64,000 bases of DNA from Meiothermus sp. (GTDB lineage: Bacteria; Deinococcota; Deinococci; Deinococcales; Thermaceae), in contig BPIL01000004.1 in NCBI GenBank assembly GCA_026004095.1, forward strand, positions 122,249 to 186,248, read 5' to 3'. The notes beneath the pieces were generated by a model. It was given only the letters and a program-made list of their open reading frames with translations. It did no database searches and was not told the DNA's origin. Positions 1-10,749 of this stretch are shown one piece after another; position 1 is the stretch's first letter; each line of letters starts with the position of its first letter. A program made the translations under genes and the position numbers.

Positions 1-133
1 GAATGGCCTGAGGAAGGCGTTTTAGGTCGGCCTGGTGGGCGATGCCCTTGGCCTCCAGAATGGGCCATAGCCAGTACTTAGGGTGTCCCAGAATGAGCGT
101 ATCGCCTACATCGAACAACACCGCACGGATCAT
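1..133 (-). CDS. HAD-superfamily hydrolase, N-terminal part (runs off window)
   Basis: Reading leftward from an ATG at 131-133, the first 44 codons are open to the window edge. They begin MIRAVLFDVGDTLILGHPK, and DVGDTL is HAD motif I, in which the first Asp is the nucleophile. Family knowledge suggests a cytoplasmic phosphatase or phosphoglycolate-phosphatase-like enzyme; the substrate cannot be told from this fragment. The gene is divergent from purB, with about 190 nt between them. The rest of the gene lies outside the window. Confidence 0.75.
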   Translation of the reverse strand, partial: MIRAVLFDVGDTLILGHPKYWLWPILEAKGIAHQADLKRLPQAI

Positions 134-180
134 GGCCCCAATACTAACCCGGCAGGATGAAAACAAACCGAGGCTCGCGG

Positions 181-209
181 TTGCCCCCACCCCCAGAGCA
201 TGATAGGCT
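181..209 (+). promoter_or_regulatory. Possible sigma-70-type promoter for the pur operon
   Basis: TTGCCC (181-186) and TAGGCT (204-209) are separated by 17 nt, about 115 nt before the purB start. The leader also holds a GTTGTTC/GAACAAC inverted repeat (216-222 and 249-255). This is a motif match by eye only, and another promoter nearer the gene is possible. Confidence 0.3.
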
Positions 210-323
210 CATGGCGTTGTTCACCAGATTGTCCAGCGAGGCAATGAAGAACAACAAGTGATCCCGCGTGGAAAAAACCAATCCTACGTTCTTTGATCGG
301 ACGGCGAAGGGGGTGATGGGGCC

Positions 324-1649
324 ATGATTGAGCGTTACCAAACCCCTGAGATGCGGCTCTTATGGAGCGAGGCCCGCAAGTACCAGGCCTGGGCCGAGGT
401 GGAAATTCTGGTGATGGAAGCCTGGGAAAGCCTGGGGCAGGTGCCCGTTGGCATAGCCAAACAGTTGCGCGAAGCCCTGGAGCAAAAGCCGCTGGATGCG
501 AGCTTTGCCCGGCGCGTCGAGGAAATCGAGGCCGAGACCCGGCACGACATCGTGGCCTTTACTCGAGCGCTCACCGAGTGGGTGGAAGATGTGCAAGGCT
601 CGAGCCCCGAGGTAGCCCGCTGGCTGCACCTGGGCCTGACCAGCACCGATGTGGTGGACACCGCCCAGAACGTGCTGCTGGACGAAGCCCTGGGCCTGAT
701 CGAACAGGAGCTGGATAAGGTTCTGGCCGCCCTGAAGCACCTGGCGGTGCGGTACAAGCACCTGCCAGCGGTGGGGCGCACCCACGGGGTGCACGCCGAG
801 CCCACCAGCTTTGGTCTGCGTTTTCTGGCCTTTTATGCGGCTTTGCTGCGCGACAGGGAGCGCCTGGGTAGAGCCCGCGAGGGCATTCGGGTGGCGATGA
901 TCTCGGGCTCGGTGGGGAATTATGCCCACGTGGAGCCCGCCGTCGAAGCCTGGGTGGCCCAGAAGCTGGGCTTCCAGATTGAGCCGGCCTCGAGCCAGGT
1001 AGTACCGCGCGACCGCCACGCCGAGCTGATGGGCGCGCTGGCCATCCTGGGGGCCGACCTCGAGCGCATCGCGGTGGAGCTGCGCCACCTGCAGCGCACC
1101 GAGGTGCTGGAAACCCAGGAGCCCTTTAGCTACAAGCAGACCGGCTCCTCCTCCATGCCGCACAAGAAAAATCCGGTGGCCCTGGAGAACATCTCGGGGC
1201 TGGCCCGACTGTTGCGCAGCAACCTGCAGGCCGAGCTGGAAAACGTGGCCCTCTGGCACGAGCGTGACATCTCGCACAGCTCGGTGGAGCGGGTGATCCT
1301 GCCCGACACCACCACCCTGGCCCACTACATGCTGCGCCGATTGGGGCGGGTGCTGGAGGGGCTGGTGGTGTTTGAGGAAAACATCCAGCGCAACCTCGAG
1401 CGCACCCGCGGCCTGGTCTACTCCCAGCGGGTGCTGGGCCTGCTGATTGAGGCAGGCCTGGATCGCACTGCGGCCTACGAGATCGTCCAGCGCAACGCCC
1501 TTAGGAGCTGGGCCGAGGGGCAGGACTTCCGGGCGCTGCTCGAGGCCGACCCGGCCTGCCCCCTCAAGGGCGAGGCGCTGGCCCAGGCCTTCGACCCCGG
1601 CTACTTCTTGCGCCACGTGGATGCCATCTATGCCCGCTTTGGGCTGTAG
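324..1649 (+). CDS. purB: Adenylosuccinate lyase
   Basis: This 441-residue cytoplasmic enzyme cleaves SAICAR to AICAR and adenylosuccinate to AMP, releasing fumarate. The N-terminus MIERYQTPEMRLLWSE is typical of PurB. The fumarase/ASL superfamily signature GSSSMPHKKNP lies near residue 273, on the flexible catalytic loop, and the substrate-binding segment GRTHGVHAEPTSFG is near 150. The length is normal. The start is preceded by a purine-rich stretch (GGGGGTGATGGGG). It opens the purine operon, with purC 25 nt downstream. Confidence 0.97.
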   Translation: MIERYQTPEMRLLWSEARKYQAWAEVEILVMEAWESLGQVPVGIAKQLREALEQKPLDASFARRVEEIEAETRHDIVAFTRALTEWVEDVQGSSPEVARWLHLGLTSTDVVDTAQNVLLDEALGLIEQELDKVLAALKHLAVRYKHLPAVGRTHGVHAEPTSFGLRFLAFYAALLRDRERLGRAREGIRVAMISGSVGNYAHVEPAVEAWVAQKLGFQIEPASSQVVPRDRHAELMGALAILGADLERIAVELRHLQRTEVLETQEPFSYKQTGSSSMPHKKNPVALENISGLARLLRSNLQAELENVALWHERDISHSSVERVILPDTTTLAHYMLRRLGRVLEGLVVFEENIQRNLERTRGLVYSQRVLGLLIEAGLDRTAAYEIVQRNALRSWAEGQDFRALLEADPACPLKGEALAQAFDPGYFLRHVDAIYARFGL

Positions 1650-1674
1650 TAGGGGTAGTATGGAAGAGGTTCGG

Positions 1675-2376
1675 ATGGAGAAACTCTACGAGGGTAAAGC
1701 CAAAATTATCTATCCCAGTTCCGCGGCGGGGATGGTGCGGGTCTATTTCAAGGACGACGCCACCGCCTTCAACGGGCAGAAGCGGGCCCAGATTGCCGGT
1801 AAGGGGGCTGTGAACAACCAGATTTCTTCGGCCCTGTTTCGCTACCTGGAAGACCACGGCATCCCCACGCACTTTGTGCGGCAGCTATCCGAGCGGGAGA
1901 TGCTGGTGCGGCAGGTGCAGATTGTGCCGCTCGAGGTGATCGTGCGCAACCGCACCGCTGGAACCTTTGCCCGGCGCTATGGAGTAGAGGAAGGCCGGGT
2001 GCTCCCCAAGCCCCTGCTGGAGTTCTCCTACAAAAACGATGCCCTGGGCGACCCCCTCATCTACCCGGAAGCGGCCCTGGCCCTGGGGCTTTTGAGCGAG
2101 GCCGAGCTGGAGCACATCCGCACACTGGCCCTGCAGATCAACACCCTGCTAAAAGACTATTTCGCCCAGCGCAACCTCGAGCTCGTAGACTTCAAGCTGG
2201 AGTTTGGCCGCCTGGCGGATGGCCGGTTGGTGCTGGCCGACGAAATTTCGCCCGACACCATGCGCCTGTGGGAGATGGAAACCGGCGAAAAAATGGACAA
2301 AGACCGCTTCCGCCGCGACCTCGGCGGGGTGGAGGAAGCCTATCAGGAAGTGCTGCGGCGGGTGCAAGGGCTATGA
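1675..2376 (+). CDS. purC: SAICAR synthetase (phosphoribosylaminoimidazole-succinocarboxamide synthase)
   Basis: The 233-residue ATP-dependent ligase joins aspartate to CAIR in de novo purine synthesis. The family N-terminus MEKLYEGKAK and the segments GVVEEGR-type hinge, LEFGR and DEISPDTMRLW are visible. The start at 1675 is preferred because GGAAGAGG lies 5 nt before it and the protein then begins like other PurC proteins. An ATG five codons earlier (1660) is also in frame. Its stop overlaps the purS start by four bases (ATGA), which suggests coupled translation. Confidence 0.95.
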   Translation: MEKLYEGKAKIIYPSSAAGMVRVYFKDDATAFNGQKRAQIAGKGAVNNQISSALFRYLEDHGIPTHFVRQLSEREMLVRQVQIVPLEVIVRNRTAGTFARRYGVEEGRVLPKPLLEFSYKNDALGDPLIYPEAALALGLLSEAELEHIRTLALQINTLLKDYFAQRNLELVDFKLEFGRLADGRLVLADEISPDTMRLWEMETGEKMDKDRFRRDLGGVEEAYQEVLRRVQGL

Positions 2377-2624
2377 AATACCACATTACCCTCCTGATCG
2401 AGCTTAAGGACGGCATCCTCGACCCCCAGGGGCGGGCCGTGGAAGGGGTTTTGCAGGGCTTGCAGTACCCGGTCGAGAACGTGCGGGTGGGGCGGGTACT
2501 GGAGATGGAACTCGAGGCCCCCAGCGAGGCGGAGGCCAGGGCTACCGCCCATAACATCGGCAAGGCGCTATCCAACCCGGTGATGGAAGTGTTCGTGGTG
2601 GAGGCGGTGAAGGAGCTGGCATGA
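2373..2624 (+). CDS. purS: FGAM synthase, PurS subunit
   Basis: The 83-residue protein begins [20 protein letters not shown] and has the LDPQG...V pattern of PurS. PurS is the small dimeric subunit that bridges PurL and PurQ in the three-part formylglycinamidine ribonucleotide synthase of Gram-positive and Thermus-type bacteria. The start overlaps the purC stop (ATGA) and its own stop overlaps purQ in the same way. Its presence fits the short PurL encoded downstream, which lacks fused PurS and PurQ domains. Confidence 0.95.
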   Translation: MKYHITLLIELKDGILDPQGRAVEGVLQGLQYPVENVRVGRVLEMELEAPSEAEARATAHNIGKALSNPVMEVFVVEAVKELA

Positions 2625-3319
2625 AGGTGGCGGTGATTCAGTTTCCTGGTTCCAACTGCGACCAGGACGCCCTTTGGGCCCTGCGGCTGGTAGGGCTTGA
2701 AGCCGAGCTGGTCTGGCACACCGAGCGGAGCCTCGAGGGCTTCCAGGCCGCCCTGCTGCCGGGAGGGTTCTCCTACGGCGACTACCTGCGGGCGGGGGCG
2801 CTGGCCAAGTTCTCGCCGGTGATGCAGGAGGTGCGGCGGCTGGCCCAGCGCGGCTACCCGGTGGTGGGCATCTGCAACGGCTTTCAGGTGCTCACCGAGG
2901 CCGGACTGCTGCCCGGCGCGCTGCTGGCCAACACCAACCTGCACTTCACCTGCAAGGAGGTGTTTTTGCGGGTCGAGCGCACCGACCTGCCCTTCACCCG
3001 CGCGTATACCCCAGGGCAGGTGCTGCGGATTCCCATCGCCCACGGCGAGGGCCGCTACTACGCCGACGCAGAAACCTTAGAACGGCTCGAGCAGAACCAC
3101 CAGGTGGTCTTCCGCTACACCTCCCCCCAAGAAGCGCCCTCGAAGGAAGGCTACAACCCCAACGGCTCCCTGAACGACATCGCGGGTATTGTGAACCCAG
3201 CGGGCAATGTGCTGGGCCTGATGCCCCACCCCGAACGGGCGGTGGAAAGCGTCCTGGGCTCTGCGGATGGGCTGCCGTTCTTCCGGAGCCTCAAGCAGGC
3301 CCTCGAGGTAGTGGTCTAA
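2621..3319 (+). CDS. purQ: FGAM synthase, PurQ glutaminase subunit
   Basis: The 232-residue class I glutamine amidotransferase supplies ammonia to PurL. The nucleophile elbow GICNGFQVL (Cys near residue 88) and the catalytic His/Glu segment [10 protein letters not shown] near the C-terminus are intact. The N-terminus [18 protein letters not shown] is typical. The start ATG overlaps the purS stop. About 30 nt separate it from the following HAD gene, so a single transcript is likely. Confidence 0.96.
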   Translation: MKVAVIQFPGSNCDQDALWALRLVGLEAELVWHTERSLEGFQAALLPGGFSYGDYLRAGALAKFSPVMQEVRRLAQRGYPVVGICNGFQVLTEAGLLPGALLANTNLHFTCKEVFLRVERTDLPFTRAYTPGQVLRIPIAHGEGRYYADAETLERLEQNHQVVFRYTSPQEAPSKEGYNPNGSLNDIAGIVNPAGNVLGLMPHPERAVESVLGSADGLPFFRSLKQALEVVV

Positions 3320-3350
3320 GCCGGGCAACAATTGAACAGGAGGTATGGGC

Positions 3351-4097
3351 ATGGTAAAGGCAATCACCTTCGATTTCTGGGGCACCCTTTTCATCGAAGG
3401 CCCGGAGTATGCCGGGCAGGTGAAGAACCTGCGCAACGAAATCCTGCTGGATGCGGCCTCCGAGGCCGGCGTGCCCGCCGAGCCCGCCGCGGTGATGGAG
3501 GCCTGGCGGCAGGCCGCGCTGGACTTCGACGCAGCCTGGAACGCCGGCCAGGCCATGACCCCCTTCGAGCGGGTCACCCGCATCTTTGCCTACCTGGGCC
3601 TGCCCTACGACGAGGGCCTGGTGGCCCTCACCACCCAGCGCATCGTGGAGGCGGCCCTGCAAGGGAGCCTTCTGCCGCTGCCGGGGGTGCTCGAGGCCCT
3701 GCCCAAACTGGCCCAGCGCTACACCCTGGGCATCGTTTCCGATACCGGCGTCTCCACCGGGCGCATCCTGCGCGAGCAGCTCATGCGCCACAAACTGCAC
3801 GACCTCTTTAGCGGTTTTTCCTTCTCCGACGAAACCGGGGTGGTCAAGCCGCACCCCGAAGCCTTCCTGGCTGCCCTGGACGAGATGGGGGCCAAGCCCC
3901 AGGAAGCCCTGCACATCGGGGATATCCCCCGCACCGACATCGCCGGGGCCTTCCAGACCGGCTACCCCTACGCGGTGCTCTACACCGGCCACACCCACCG
4001 CAACGGGCCGCCCGAGCCCAGCGCCCGCATCGGTAGCCACCTCGAGCTGTTCCCGCTGCTCGAGAACGTCTTTGGGCATCCACCGAGGGCCCTGTGA
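3351..4097 (+). CDS. HAD-family hydrolase within the purine operon
   Basis: The 248-residue protein has HAD motif I (ITFDFWGTL), motif II (LGIVSDTG) and motifs III/IV ([23 protein letters not shown]). It belongs to the HAD IA haloacid dehalogenase/phosphatase group, and the substrate is unknown. The start at 3351 is chosen because an AGGAGGT Shine-Dalgarno sequence lies about 7 nt before it; the ATG at 3345 would abut that sequence. Its place between purQ and purL suggests a phosphatase acting on a purine or folate intermediate, or simple co-expression. That role is inference. Confidence 0.85.
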   Translation: MVKAITFDFWGTLFIEGPEYAGQVKNLRNEILLDAASEAGVPAEPAAVMEAWRQAALDFDAAWNAGQAMTPFERVTRIFAYLGLPYDEGLVALTTQRIVEAALQGSLLPLPGVLEALPKLAQRYTLGIVSDTGVSTGRILREQLMRHKLHDLFSGFSFSDETGVVKPHPEAFLAALDEMGAKPQEALHIGDIPRTDIAGAFQTGYPYAVLYTGHTHRNGPPEPSARIGSHLELFPLLENVFGHPPRAL

Positions 4098-4146
4098 ACC
4101 CTTTTCTGCGAGGGCCAGAAGACTGTGCTTTAGAGATGATCGGTTT

Positions 4147-6347
4147 ATGACCCAAGAAACCCAACCCCCCCTCCTCCAGGAAACCGGCATTCCGCTGGAT
4201 GAGTACCAGGCCATTGTGCGCCTGCTGGGGCGCGAGCCCAACCGGCTCGAGCTTTACTTGTTCAAGGTGATGTGGAGCGAGCACTGCTCCTACAAGAACT
4301 CCCGCCCGCTGCTGCGGCTGCTGCCCAAGGAGGGCCCCGCCGTGCTGCAGGGCCCCGGCGAGAACGCCGGGGTGGTGGAGATCGGGGAGGGCTGGGCGGT
4401 GGCCTTCAAAATCGAGAGCCACAACCACCCTTCGGCGGTGGAGCCGGTGCAGGGCGCAGCCACCGGGGTGGGGGGCATCATCCGCGATATCGTGGCCATG
4501 GGGGCCCGGCCCATCGCCCTGCTGAACTCGCTGCGCTTTGGCCGGCCCGACCACCCCCGCACGCGCTACCTGGTGCGGGGGGTGGTGGAGGGCATCGCCC
4601 ACTACGGCAACGCCATCGGCGTGCCCACGGTGGGGGGCGAGGTCTACTTCCACCCAGACTATCAGGAGAACCCCCTGGTAAACGCCATGTGCGTGGGTCT
4701 GTTGCGCGTAGAGGAGCTTAAGCGGAGCCGGGCCTCCCTGGGGCGCCCGGTCTACTACGTGGGCTCCAAGACCGGCCGCGACGGCATTGGCGGGGCGGCT
4801 TTTGCCTCGGAGGAGCTTTCGGAAGAGAGCGAGTCCAAACGGCCCAGCGTGCAGGTGGGCGACCCCTTCCTGGGCAAGCTGACCATGGAGCTGACCCTCG
4901 AGGCCATCCGGCAGAACCTGGTCGAAGGGGTGCAGGACATGGGGGCCGCCGGGCTCACCTCCTCGCTTTCTGAGCTGGCCCACAAGTCGGGGCTGGGCCT
5001 CGAGCTCCACCTCGACCGGGTGCCCCAGCGCGAGGCAGGCATGAACCCCATCGAGCTGATGCTCTCGGAGTCGCAGGAGCGCATGGTGCTGGTACCCCGG
5101 CCCGGCCAGGAGCAGGCCCTGGAGGCGCTGGCGGCGCGCTACGGCCTGGACGCCGTCCCGGTGGCCCACACCATCGCCGAGCCGGTCTTCCGGGTGATAC
5201 AGGCGGGCCAGGTGGTGGCCGAGGTGCCCACCGCGGCCCTAGCCGACTGCCCTACCTACACCCGCGAAGGGCGGGAAGACCCGGCCATCGCCCGGCTGAG
5301 GGCGGTGGATTTGAACGCCCTACCGGTTCCTTCCAACCTGCAAGAAATTCTGCCCCGGCTGCTCTCCTCGCCCAACCTGTGCAGCCGGGCCCCCATCTAC
5401 GAGCGCTACGACCACCAGGTGGGCACCAACACCGTGCTGGTGCCCGGCTGGGGCGATGCGGCCATCCTGCGCATCAAGGGCACCCAGCGGGGCCTGGCCG
5501 TCAAGGTGGATGCCAACCCCCGCTACAGCAAACTCGCGCCCCGCCTGGGGGCCATGCACGCCCTGGCCGAGGCCGCCCGCAACGTGAGCGTGGTGGGGGG
5601 GCGGCCCCTGGCCTACACCGACGGCCTCAACTGCGGCAACCCCGAGACCCCCGAGGGCTACTTCGAGCTGTCCGAGACCATCCGGGGCCTGGCCGAGGCC
5701 TCGAGGGCCCTGGGGCTGCCGGTGGTCTCGGGCAACGTCTCGCTCTACAACGAAGGGCCCAACTACCGCATCCCGCCCACGCCCATGGTGGGGGTGGTGG
5801 GGCTTCTGGAGAACCTCGAGCACCGCGCCCAGCAGGGCTTCCAGCAGGCGGGCGATTTTATCGTGCTCATCGGCGCGCTGGAGGGTCAGTTGGGGGCCTC
5901 GGAGTACCTCTGGGTGGTGCACGGCCAGGAGGCCGGGAGCCCGCCGCCCCTGGATCTGGCCCAGGAGGCCAGGGCCCAGGCCGCCATCCGCGCGCTGATC
6001 GAGCAGGGCTGGGTCAGAACCGCGCACGACGTGGCCGAAGGGGGCCTGGCGGTGGCCCTGGCCGAGATGTGCCTGCCCCGGGGCCTGGGGGCCACCCTCG
6101 AGGTGCGCAGCCCGGCCCGGCCCGATGCCGTGCTGTTCGGGGAAGCCCCCAGCCGCATCCTGTTCAGCGTGAACCAGGCCCACTTGCAGGCTGCGGTCAA
6201 ACTGCTGGAGAACCACGGCCTGCCCTACCACATCCTGGGGCAGGTGGGGGGCTCAACCCTCACCATCCTGACCCCCAAAGCACGCCTGGAATGGCCCCTG
6301 GCGGATTTGCGGCAGGCCTGGGAAGCGCCCTTGCGGGAGGTGTTGCC

Positions 6348-6351
<4 letters not shown>
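4147..6351 (+). CDS. purL: FGAM synthase, PurL large subunit
   Basis: The 734-residue short-form PurL carries out the ATP-dependent amidation of FGAR to FGAM together with PurS and PurQ. The diagnostic ATP/substrate segments [14 protein letters not shown] and [18 protein letters not shown] are intact, as are the paired AIRS-like halves with [10 protein letters not shown] and [14 protein letters not shown]. The open frame extends far upstream, but residues from the ATG at 4147 ([14 protein letters not shown]) match the family start. The stop overlaps the purF start. Confidence 0.96.
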
Positions 6352-7748
<1,397 letters not shown>

Positions 7749-7763
7749 TCGCACTCAACACGG

Positions 7764-7769
7764 TAGGCT
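7764..7769 (+). promoter_or_regulatory. -10 box TAGGCT for a leaderless nitroreductase transcript
   Basis: TAGGCT ends 6 nt before the ATG at 7776, the spacing at which transcription would begin at or beside the start codon. There is no Shine-Dalgarno sequence. No convincing -35 is visible. Confidence 0.4.
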
Positions 7770-7775
7770 ACTGTT

Positions 7776-8729
7776 ATGAACGATCTACACACGCTATACC
7801 AGCGCCGCGCCAGCGTGCGCAAGTTCAAACCCGAGCCCCTGCGCGAAGGCGACCTGGAAAAGATTCTCTTTGCGGCCCAGCGGGCCCCCACCGATGCCAC
7901 CGCGCAGATGTACAGCCTGCTGCGCATCAGCGACCCGGAGCTACGCCGCAAGGTTTCGAGCCACTCTGGCCACAACCCTCACATCGAGACCTGCGCCGAG
8001 TTTTTCCTGATTCTGGCCGACGTATACCGCCTGCGACGGCTGGTGGAGCACCGGGGCGGGGTGTTCGGGCACTGGCCCCGCACCGCTTTGCACTTTGCCA
8101 TCACCGACGCGGTGCTGGCCGGGAGCGCCCTGGCTACCATGGCCGAGAGCCTGGGCTATGGCATCGTGTGGATTGGCGGGGTGCTGAACGGCATAAAAGA
8201 GATCAAGGCGCTGTGCGGACTGCCGCAGGGGGTGGTGCCGGTGGCCGGTCTGTGCGTGGGGGTGCCGGACGAAAGCCCGGCCCCCCGCCCCCGCCTGCCG
8301 CGGGCGCTGGTGGTGCACGAAAACCAGTACCACGACTACAGCCCCGAGGCCCTCGAGCAGGCCTACGCCGCCATGGCCCCCATTACCCGGAGCGGTGACT
8401 GGTACAGGGTACTGGAGCGCTACTTCGCCCAGGGCGGCACCATGGAAGCGCGCGAGCCCGTCTACCAGCAGCTTTCCGCCCAGCAGGGCTTCGAGCCCGA
8501 TCTGCCGCCCGAACTGCTCGAGGCGCTCAAAGAAAAGGGCCTCGAGGCCGGTTCGCTGGGCCAGCTCATCGAGGCGGCCTTTGCCCAGGGCTTCCGCAGC
8601 CTGCAGTTCCACCACCAGGGCTACGCCTGGATCGAGAAAGAACCCGAGGCCTACCGGGGCGACGGCAAGCCCGGCGAGGCTTTGGGCAAAGCCTTGCTAC
8701 AGGCGCCCAGGGAGCGGATCATCCCATAA
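7776..8729 (+). CDS. Nitroreductase-family flavoprotein
   Basis: The 317-residue protein starts MNDLHTLYQRRASVRKFKPEP, the FMN-phosphate-binding RRSxRxF pattern of nitroreductases, followed by AQRAPTDATAQ and the second half GYGIVWIGGVLNGIKEIKALCGLP. The nitroreductase domain fills about residues 1-190, so the last 120 residues are an extra C-terminal part with no recognised motif. NAD(P)H-dependent reduction of nitro or quinone compounds is the likely activity. The C-terminus overlaps the convergent VOC gene by 11 nt. Confidence 0.85.
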   Translation: MNDLHTLYQRRASVRKFKPEPLREGDLEKILFAAQRAPTDATAQMYSLLRISDPELRRKVSSHSGHNPHIETCAEFFLILADVYRLRRLVEHRGGVFGHWPRTALHFAITDAVLAGSALATMAESLGYGIVWIGGVLNGIKEIKALCGLPQGVVPVAGLCVGVPDESPAPRPRLPRALVVHENQYHDYSPEALEQAYAAMAPITRSGDWYRVLERYFAQGGTMEAREPVYQQLSAQQGFEPDLPPELLEALKEKGLEAGSLGQLIEAAFAQGFRSLQFHHQGYAWIEKEPEAYRGDGKPGEALGKALLQAPRERIIP

Positions 8730-9090
8730 GTTCCTGGTAAACCCGTATAGCCACCCCGGAGGGGTCGAGGAGGGTGAACTCGCGGGTGGCCCAGGGCTTG
8801 TTCTCCAGCCGGCCGTTGGGATGCACGATGCCGGCGGCCTCGCAGGCCACATACAGCAGGTCTACCTCGTCCACCTCGAGCCGGAAGGCATAGTTACGGC
8901 TGATCTCGGGGTTGGGCTCGAGGTAGAAGTGCAGCCGCAGCCCGTCCCGGCTCACCCCGCCGTACTCCACCGGGTTCTCGCCCCAGGTAAAAGCATCCTG
9001 GAAGCCCAGGTGGGTCTGATAAAACCGCAGCGATTCCCGCACGTCGCGGCTGGGTATCACCGGAATGATGGCCGAAACCTTTGTTTTCAT
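8719..9090 (-). CDS. VOC-family (glyoxalase/bleomycin-resistance fold) protein
   Basis: The 123-residue protein has the beta-alpha-beta-beta-beta repeat of the vicinal oxygen chelate fold: SAIIPVIPSRDVRESLRFYQ in the first half and EVDEVDLLYVACEAAG plus FTLLDPSGVAIRVYQ in the second. Such proteins bind metal and small molecules or sequester glycopeptide drugs; the substrate is not predictable here. An AGAGGT Shine-Dalgarno lies upstream. It is followed on the same strand by the larger two-domain gene at 9116-10012, 25 nt upstream of its start. Confidence 0.85.
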   Translation of the reverse strand: MKTKVSAIIPVIPSRDVRESLRFYQTHLGFQDAFTWGENPVEYGGVSRDGLRLHFYLEPNPEISRNYAFRLEVDEVDLLYVACEAAGIVHPNGRLENKPWATREFTLLDPSGVAIRVYQELMG

Positions 9091-9115
9091 AAGCTACCTC
9101 TGACAACTCCACCAA

Positions 9116-10012
9116 TCAGGCATAGGCCTTTTGCAACTCGGCCAGCTCGAGCTTTTTCATCTGAAGCACCGCCTGGTTAACCCGGTTGACCCGTTCTGGG
9201 TCGGGGTCTTGCAGCATCTGCTCCAACGCCCGGGGCACTACCTGCCAGCTCAGACCATACCTGTCTTTGAGCCAGCCACACTGCTCGGCCTCCGGTACCG
9301 CTGAGAGCTTCGTCCAGTAATGGTCAATTTCGGCCTGGGTGTCGCAGTAAATCATGAACGAGATGGCCTCGTTGAAAGCGAAGTTGTGCGGGTAGGCGCT
9401 GTCCATGGCGGCAAACCACTGGCCCGCCAGCATGAACTCGCTGTACATCAAGGTACCTTCGCGCTCGGGCGCCATGCCCGCCGGATAGCGCATCGTCGCT
9501 CCCCGTCGAGCGTTGGGGAACACCGAGGTATAGAAGTCCTGGGCCTCCTCGGCCTTGCCGCATACCTCGCCCACAAACAATAGCGCGGGCGTTATAAAAG
9601 GACGCGCCTCGCCACCGGGGTCAGAGAGGATAAGCTGCCAGGAAAGGCCGTAGCGGTCTTGAATCCAGCCGTAGAGGGGTGCAAAGGGATAGGCCTGTAA
9701 TGGCATCAGCACGCTACCCCCTGGCAGCAACTTATTCCAGAGGGCCTCGAGGTCTTGTCGGGTGCGCCCCTGGGAGGGGTCGAAGTTGAGGATAAACGAG
9801 GTGGAGGGATTGAATTTGAAAAGCGGCCCCGCGCTGATGGCCATGAAGGGCTGGCCGGCCAGCTCAAACGAGACCAGGTCGCAGTCACCCGAAGGCGTAT
9901 CGCGCAAAACAACCAAACTATTTATCCTGGAACCCGGAATTGCATCGCAATAAAACCGGGCGGCCTCCTCGGCCTCTTTGTCAAACCAGAGATTGGGCAC
10001 GATCTTGAACAT
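9116..10012 (-). CDS. Two-domain PhnB-like VOC protein (3-demethylubiquinone methyltransferase-like fold)
   Basis: The 298-residue protein contains two tandem PhnB-type domains. The first starts MFKIVPNLWFDKEAEEAARF and has KDRYGL-like QDRYGLSWQLI. The second starts FVGEVCGKAEEAQDFYTSVF and ends with KDRYGLSWQVVPRAL. The family is often labelled 3-demethylubiquinone-9 3-methyltransferase, but no methyltransferase motif is present and the true role is unknown. A strong AGGAGGTG lies just upstream of the start. It is probably co-transcribed with the VOC gene that follows. Confidence 0.85.
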   Translation of the reverse strand: MFKIVPNLWFDKEAEEAARFYCDAIPGSRINSLVVLRDTPSGDCDLVSFELAGQPFMAISAGPLFKFNPSTSFILNFDPSQGRTRQDLEALWNKLLPGGSVLMPLQAYPFAPLYGWIQDRYGLSWQLILSDPGGEARPFITPALLFVGEVCGKAEEAQDFYTSVFPNARRGATMRYPAGMAPEREGTLMYSEFMLAGQWFAAMDSAYPHNFAFNEAISFMIYCDTQAEIDHYWTKLSAVPEAEQCGWLKDRYGLSWQVVPRALEQMLQDPDPERVNRVNQAVLQMKKLELAELQKAYA

Positions 10013-10051
10013 TCAGCACCTCCTGGTGCGCATACAGGACACAATTACCCT

Positions 10052-10429
10052 TCAGGCCGCGAGTTTGACCGAAATCTTACGAACGCCTGGGGTGGATTGT
10101 ACTTCAATCAGAAGCGACTGCAAGGCCTCAAAATTGTGCCGCTCCACCACCAGCACGGCCTCGGAGGCCCCCAACAAGGCATCGGCCTTGATCACCCCTG
10201 GCAGGCGGCCCAGGGCCTGCACAATACGCTTGGGTTGGGCACACGAAACAAACACGTACGCGGACACACGACGGATATCCTCCGCAACCGAAGCCTGGGT
10301 CTGCTGGGCAAGTTGCATCATGCGGGCCTCCTGTACTGTTTTGTGAACGCTGGGGCCAACCCCCAGGGTTTCCTCGAGCAGACGCTCGTGCCGGTAGCGG
10401 GCCTCTATTTCTGCAAAAAACATAGTCAC
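10052..10429 (-). CDS. Uncharacterised protein with an Lrp/AsnC-type ligand-binding (RAM-like) domain
   Basis: The 125-residue protein has an N-terminal helix-rich part (about 1-50) without a helix-turn-helix. Residues about 55-125 read VSAYVFVSCAQPKRIVQAL and LPGVIKADALLGASEAVLVV, then LLIEVQSTPGVRKI, which is the beta-alpha-beta-beta-alpha-beta pattern of the Lrp/AsnC effector domain. A stand-alone RAM protein could bind small ligands or mix with an Lrp-type regulator. It lies 9 nt after the 98-residue gene and should share its promoter, which carries a DdrO-type operator. The function is not recognised. Confidence 0.75.
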   Translation of the reverse strand: MTMFFAEIEARYRHERLLEETLGVGPSVHKTVQEARMMQLAQQTQASVAEDIRRVSAYVFVSCAQPKRIVQALGRLPGVIKADALLGASEAVLVVERHNFEALQSLLIEVQSTPGVRKISVKLAA

Positions 10430-10438
10430 CCCGCGGGG

Positions 10439-10735
10439 CTAGCTTGCGAAGGGAAGGGGCAGTTGTTCGGGCTGAACGAAACGGTGAAACAGCCTGGATA
10501 GGCGGCCCTCGGGGTAGTAGGTGGTGCGGTAGAGGACGGTGGCCTCGAGCCAGGCCTGGGCCAGAGGCCGGGCCGCAGGGCGCAGCAGGGGCATCTTGGC
10601 GCGCAGTTCGTTCTCCAGGGCCCACAGCCCAACCTGGCCTTTGCGGTTATCCAGCTCGATAAGGGCATTGAGCACCTCGCTGGGGTGTGCTGCACCACGC
10701 CCCACGGACTTCCAGACGATTTCGCTGATGTTCAT
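10439..10735 (-). CDS. Small protein of unknown function divergent from ddrO
   Basis: The 98-residue cytoplasmic protein (MNISEIVWKSVGRGAAHPSE...) is not recognised. It is mostly helical in appearance, with Arg-rich patches and a C-terminus LFHRFVQPEQLPLPFAS. The start at 10735 is chosen because AGGAGGCG sits 6-7 nt before it; an upstream extension to 10795 would run through the promoter. It is the first gene after a promoter (-35 TTGCGT, -10 TAAAAT) whose -10 box lies inside a 17-bp palindrome resembling the RDRM operator. A DNA-damage-induced role is inferred from that site alone. Confidence 0.75.
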   Translation of the reverse strand: MNISEIVWKSVGRGAAHPSEVLNALIELDNRKGQVGLWALENELRAKMPLLRPAARPLAQAWLEATVLYRTTYYPEGRLSRLFHRFVQPEQLPLPFAS

Positions 10736-10749
10736 ATGTCCGCCTCCTG

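Noticed and set aside
144..341. 65-codon minus-strand frame between the HAD gene and purB
   Set aside because: It overlaps the purB start and the likely promoter, has no ribosome site and no recognisable protein features.
360..1616. Long antisense open frames opposite purB and many other genes
   Set aside because: High GC content produces long antisense frames. Their proteins are His/Gly/Gln/Pro-rich and match no family, while the sense frames are clear.
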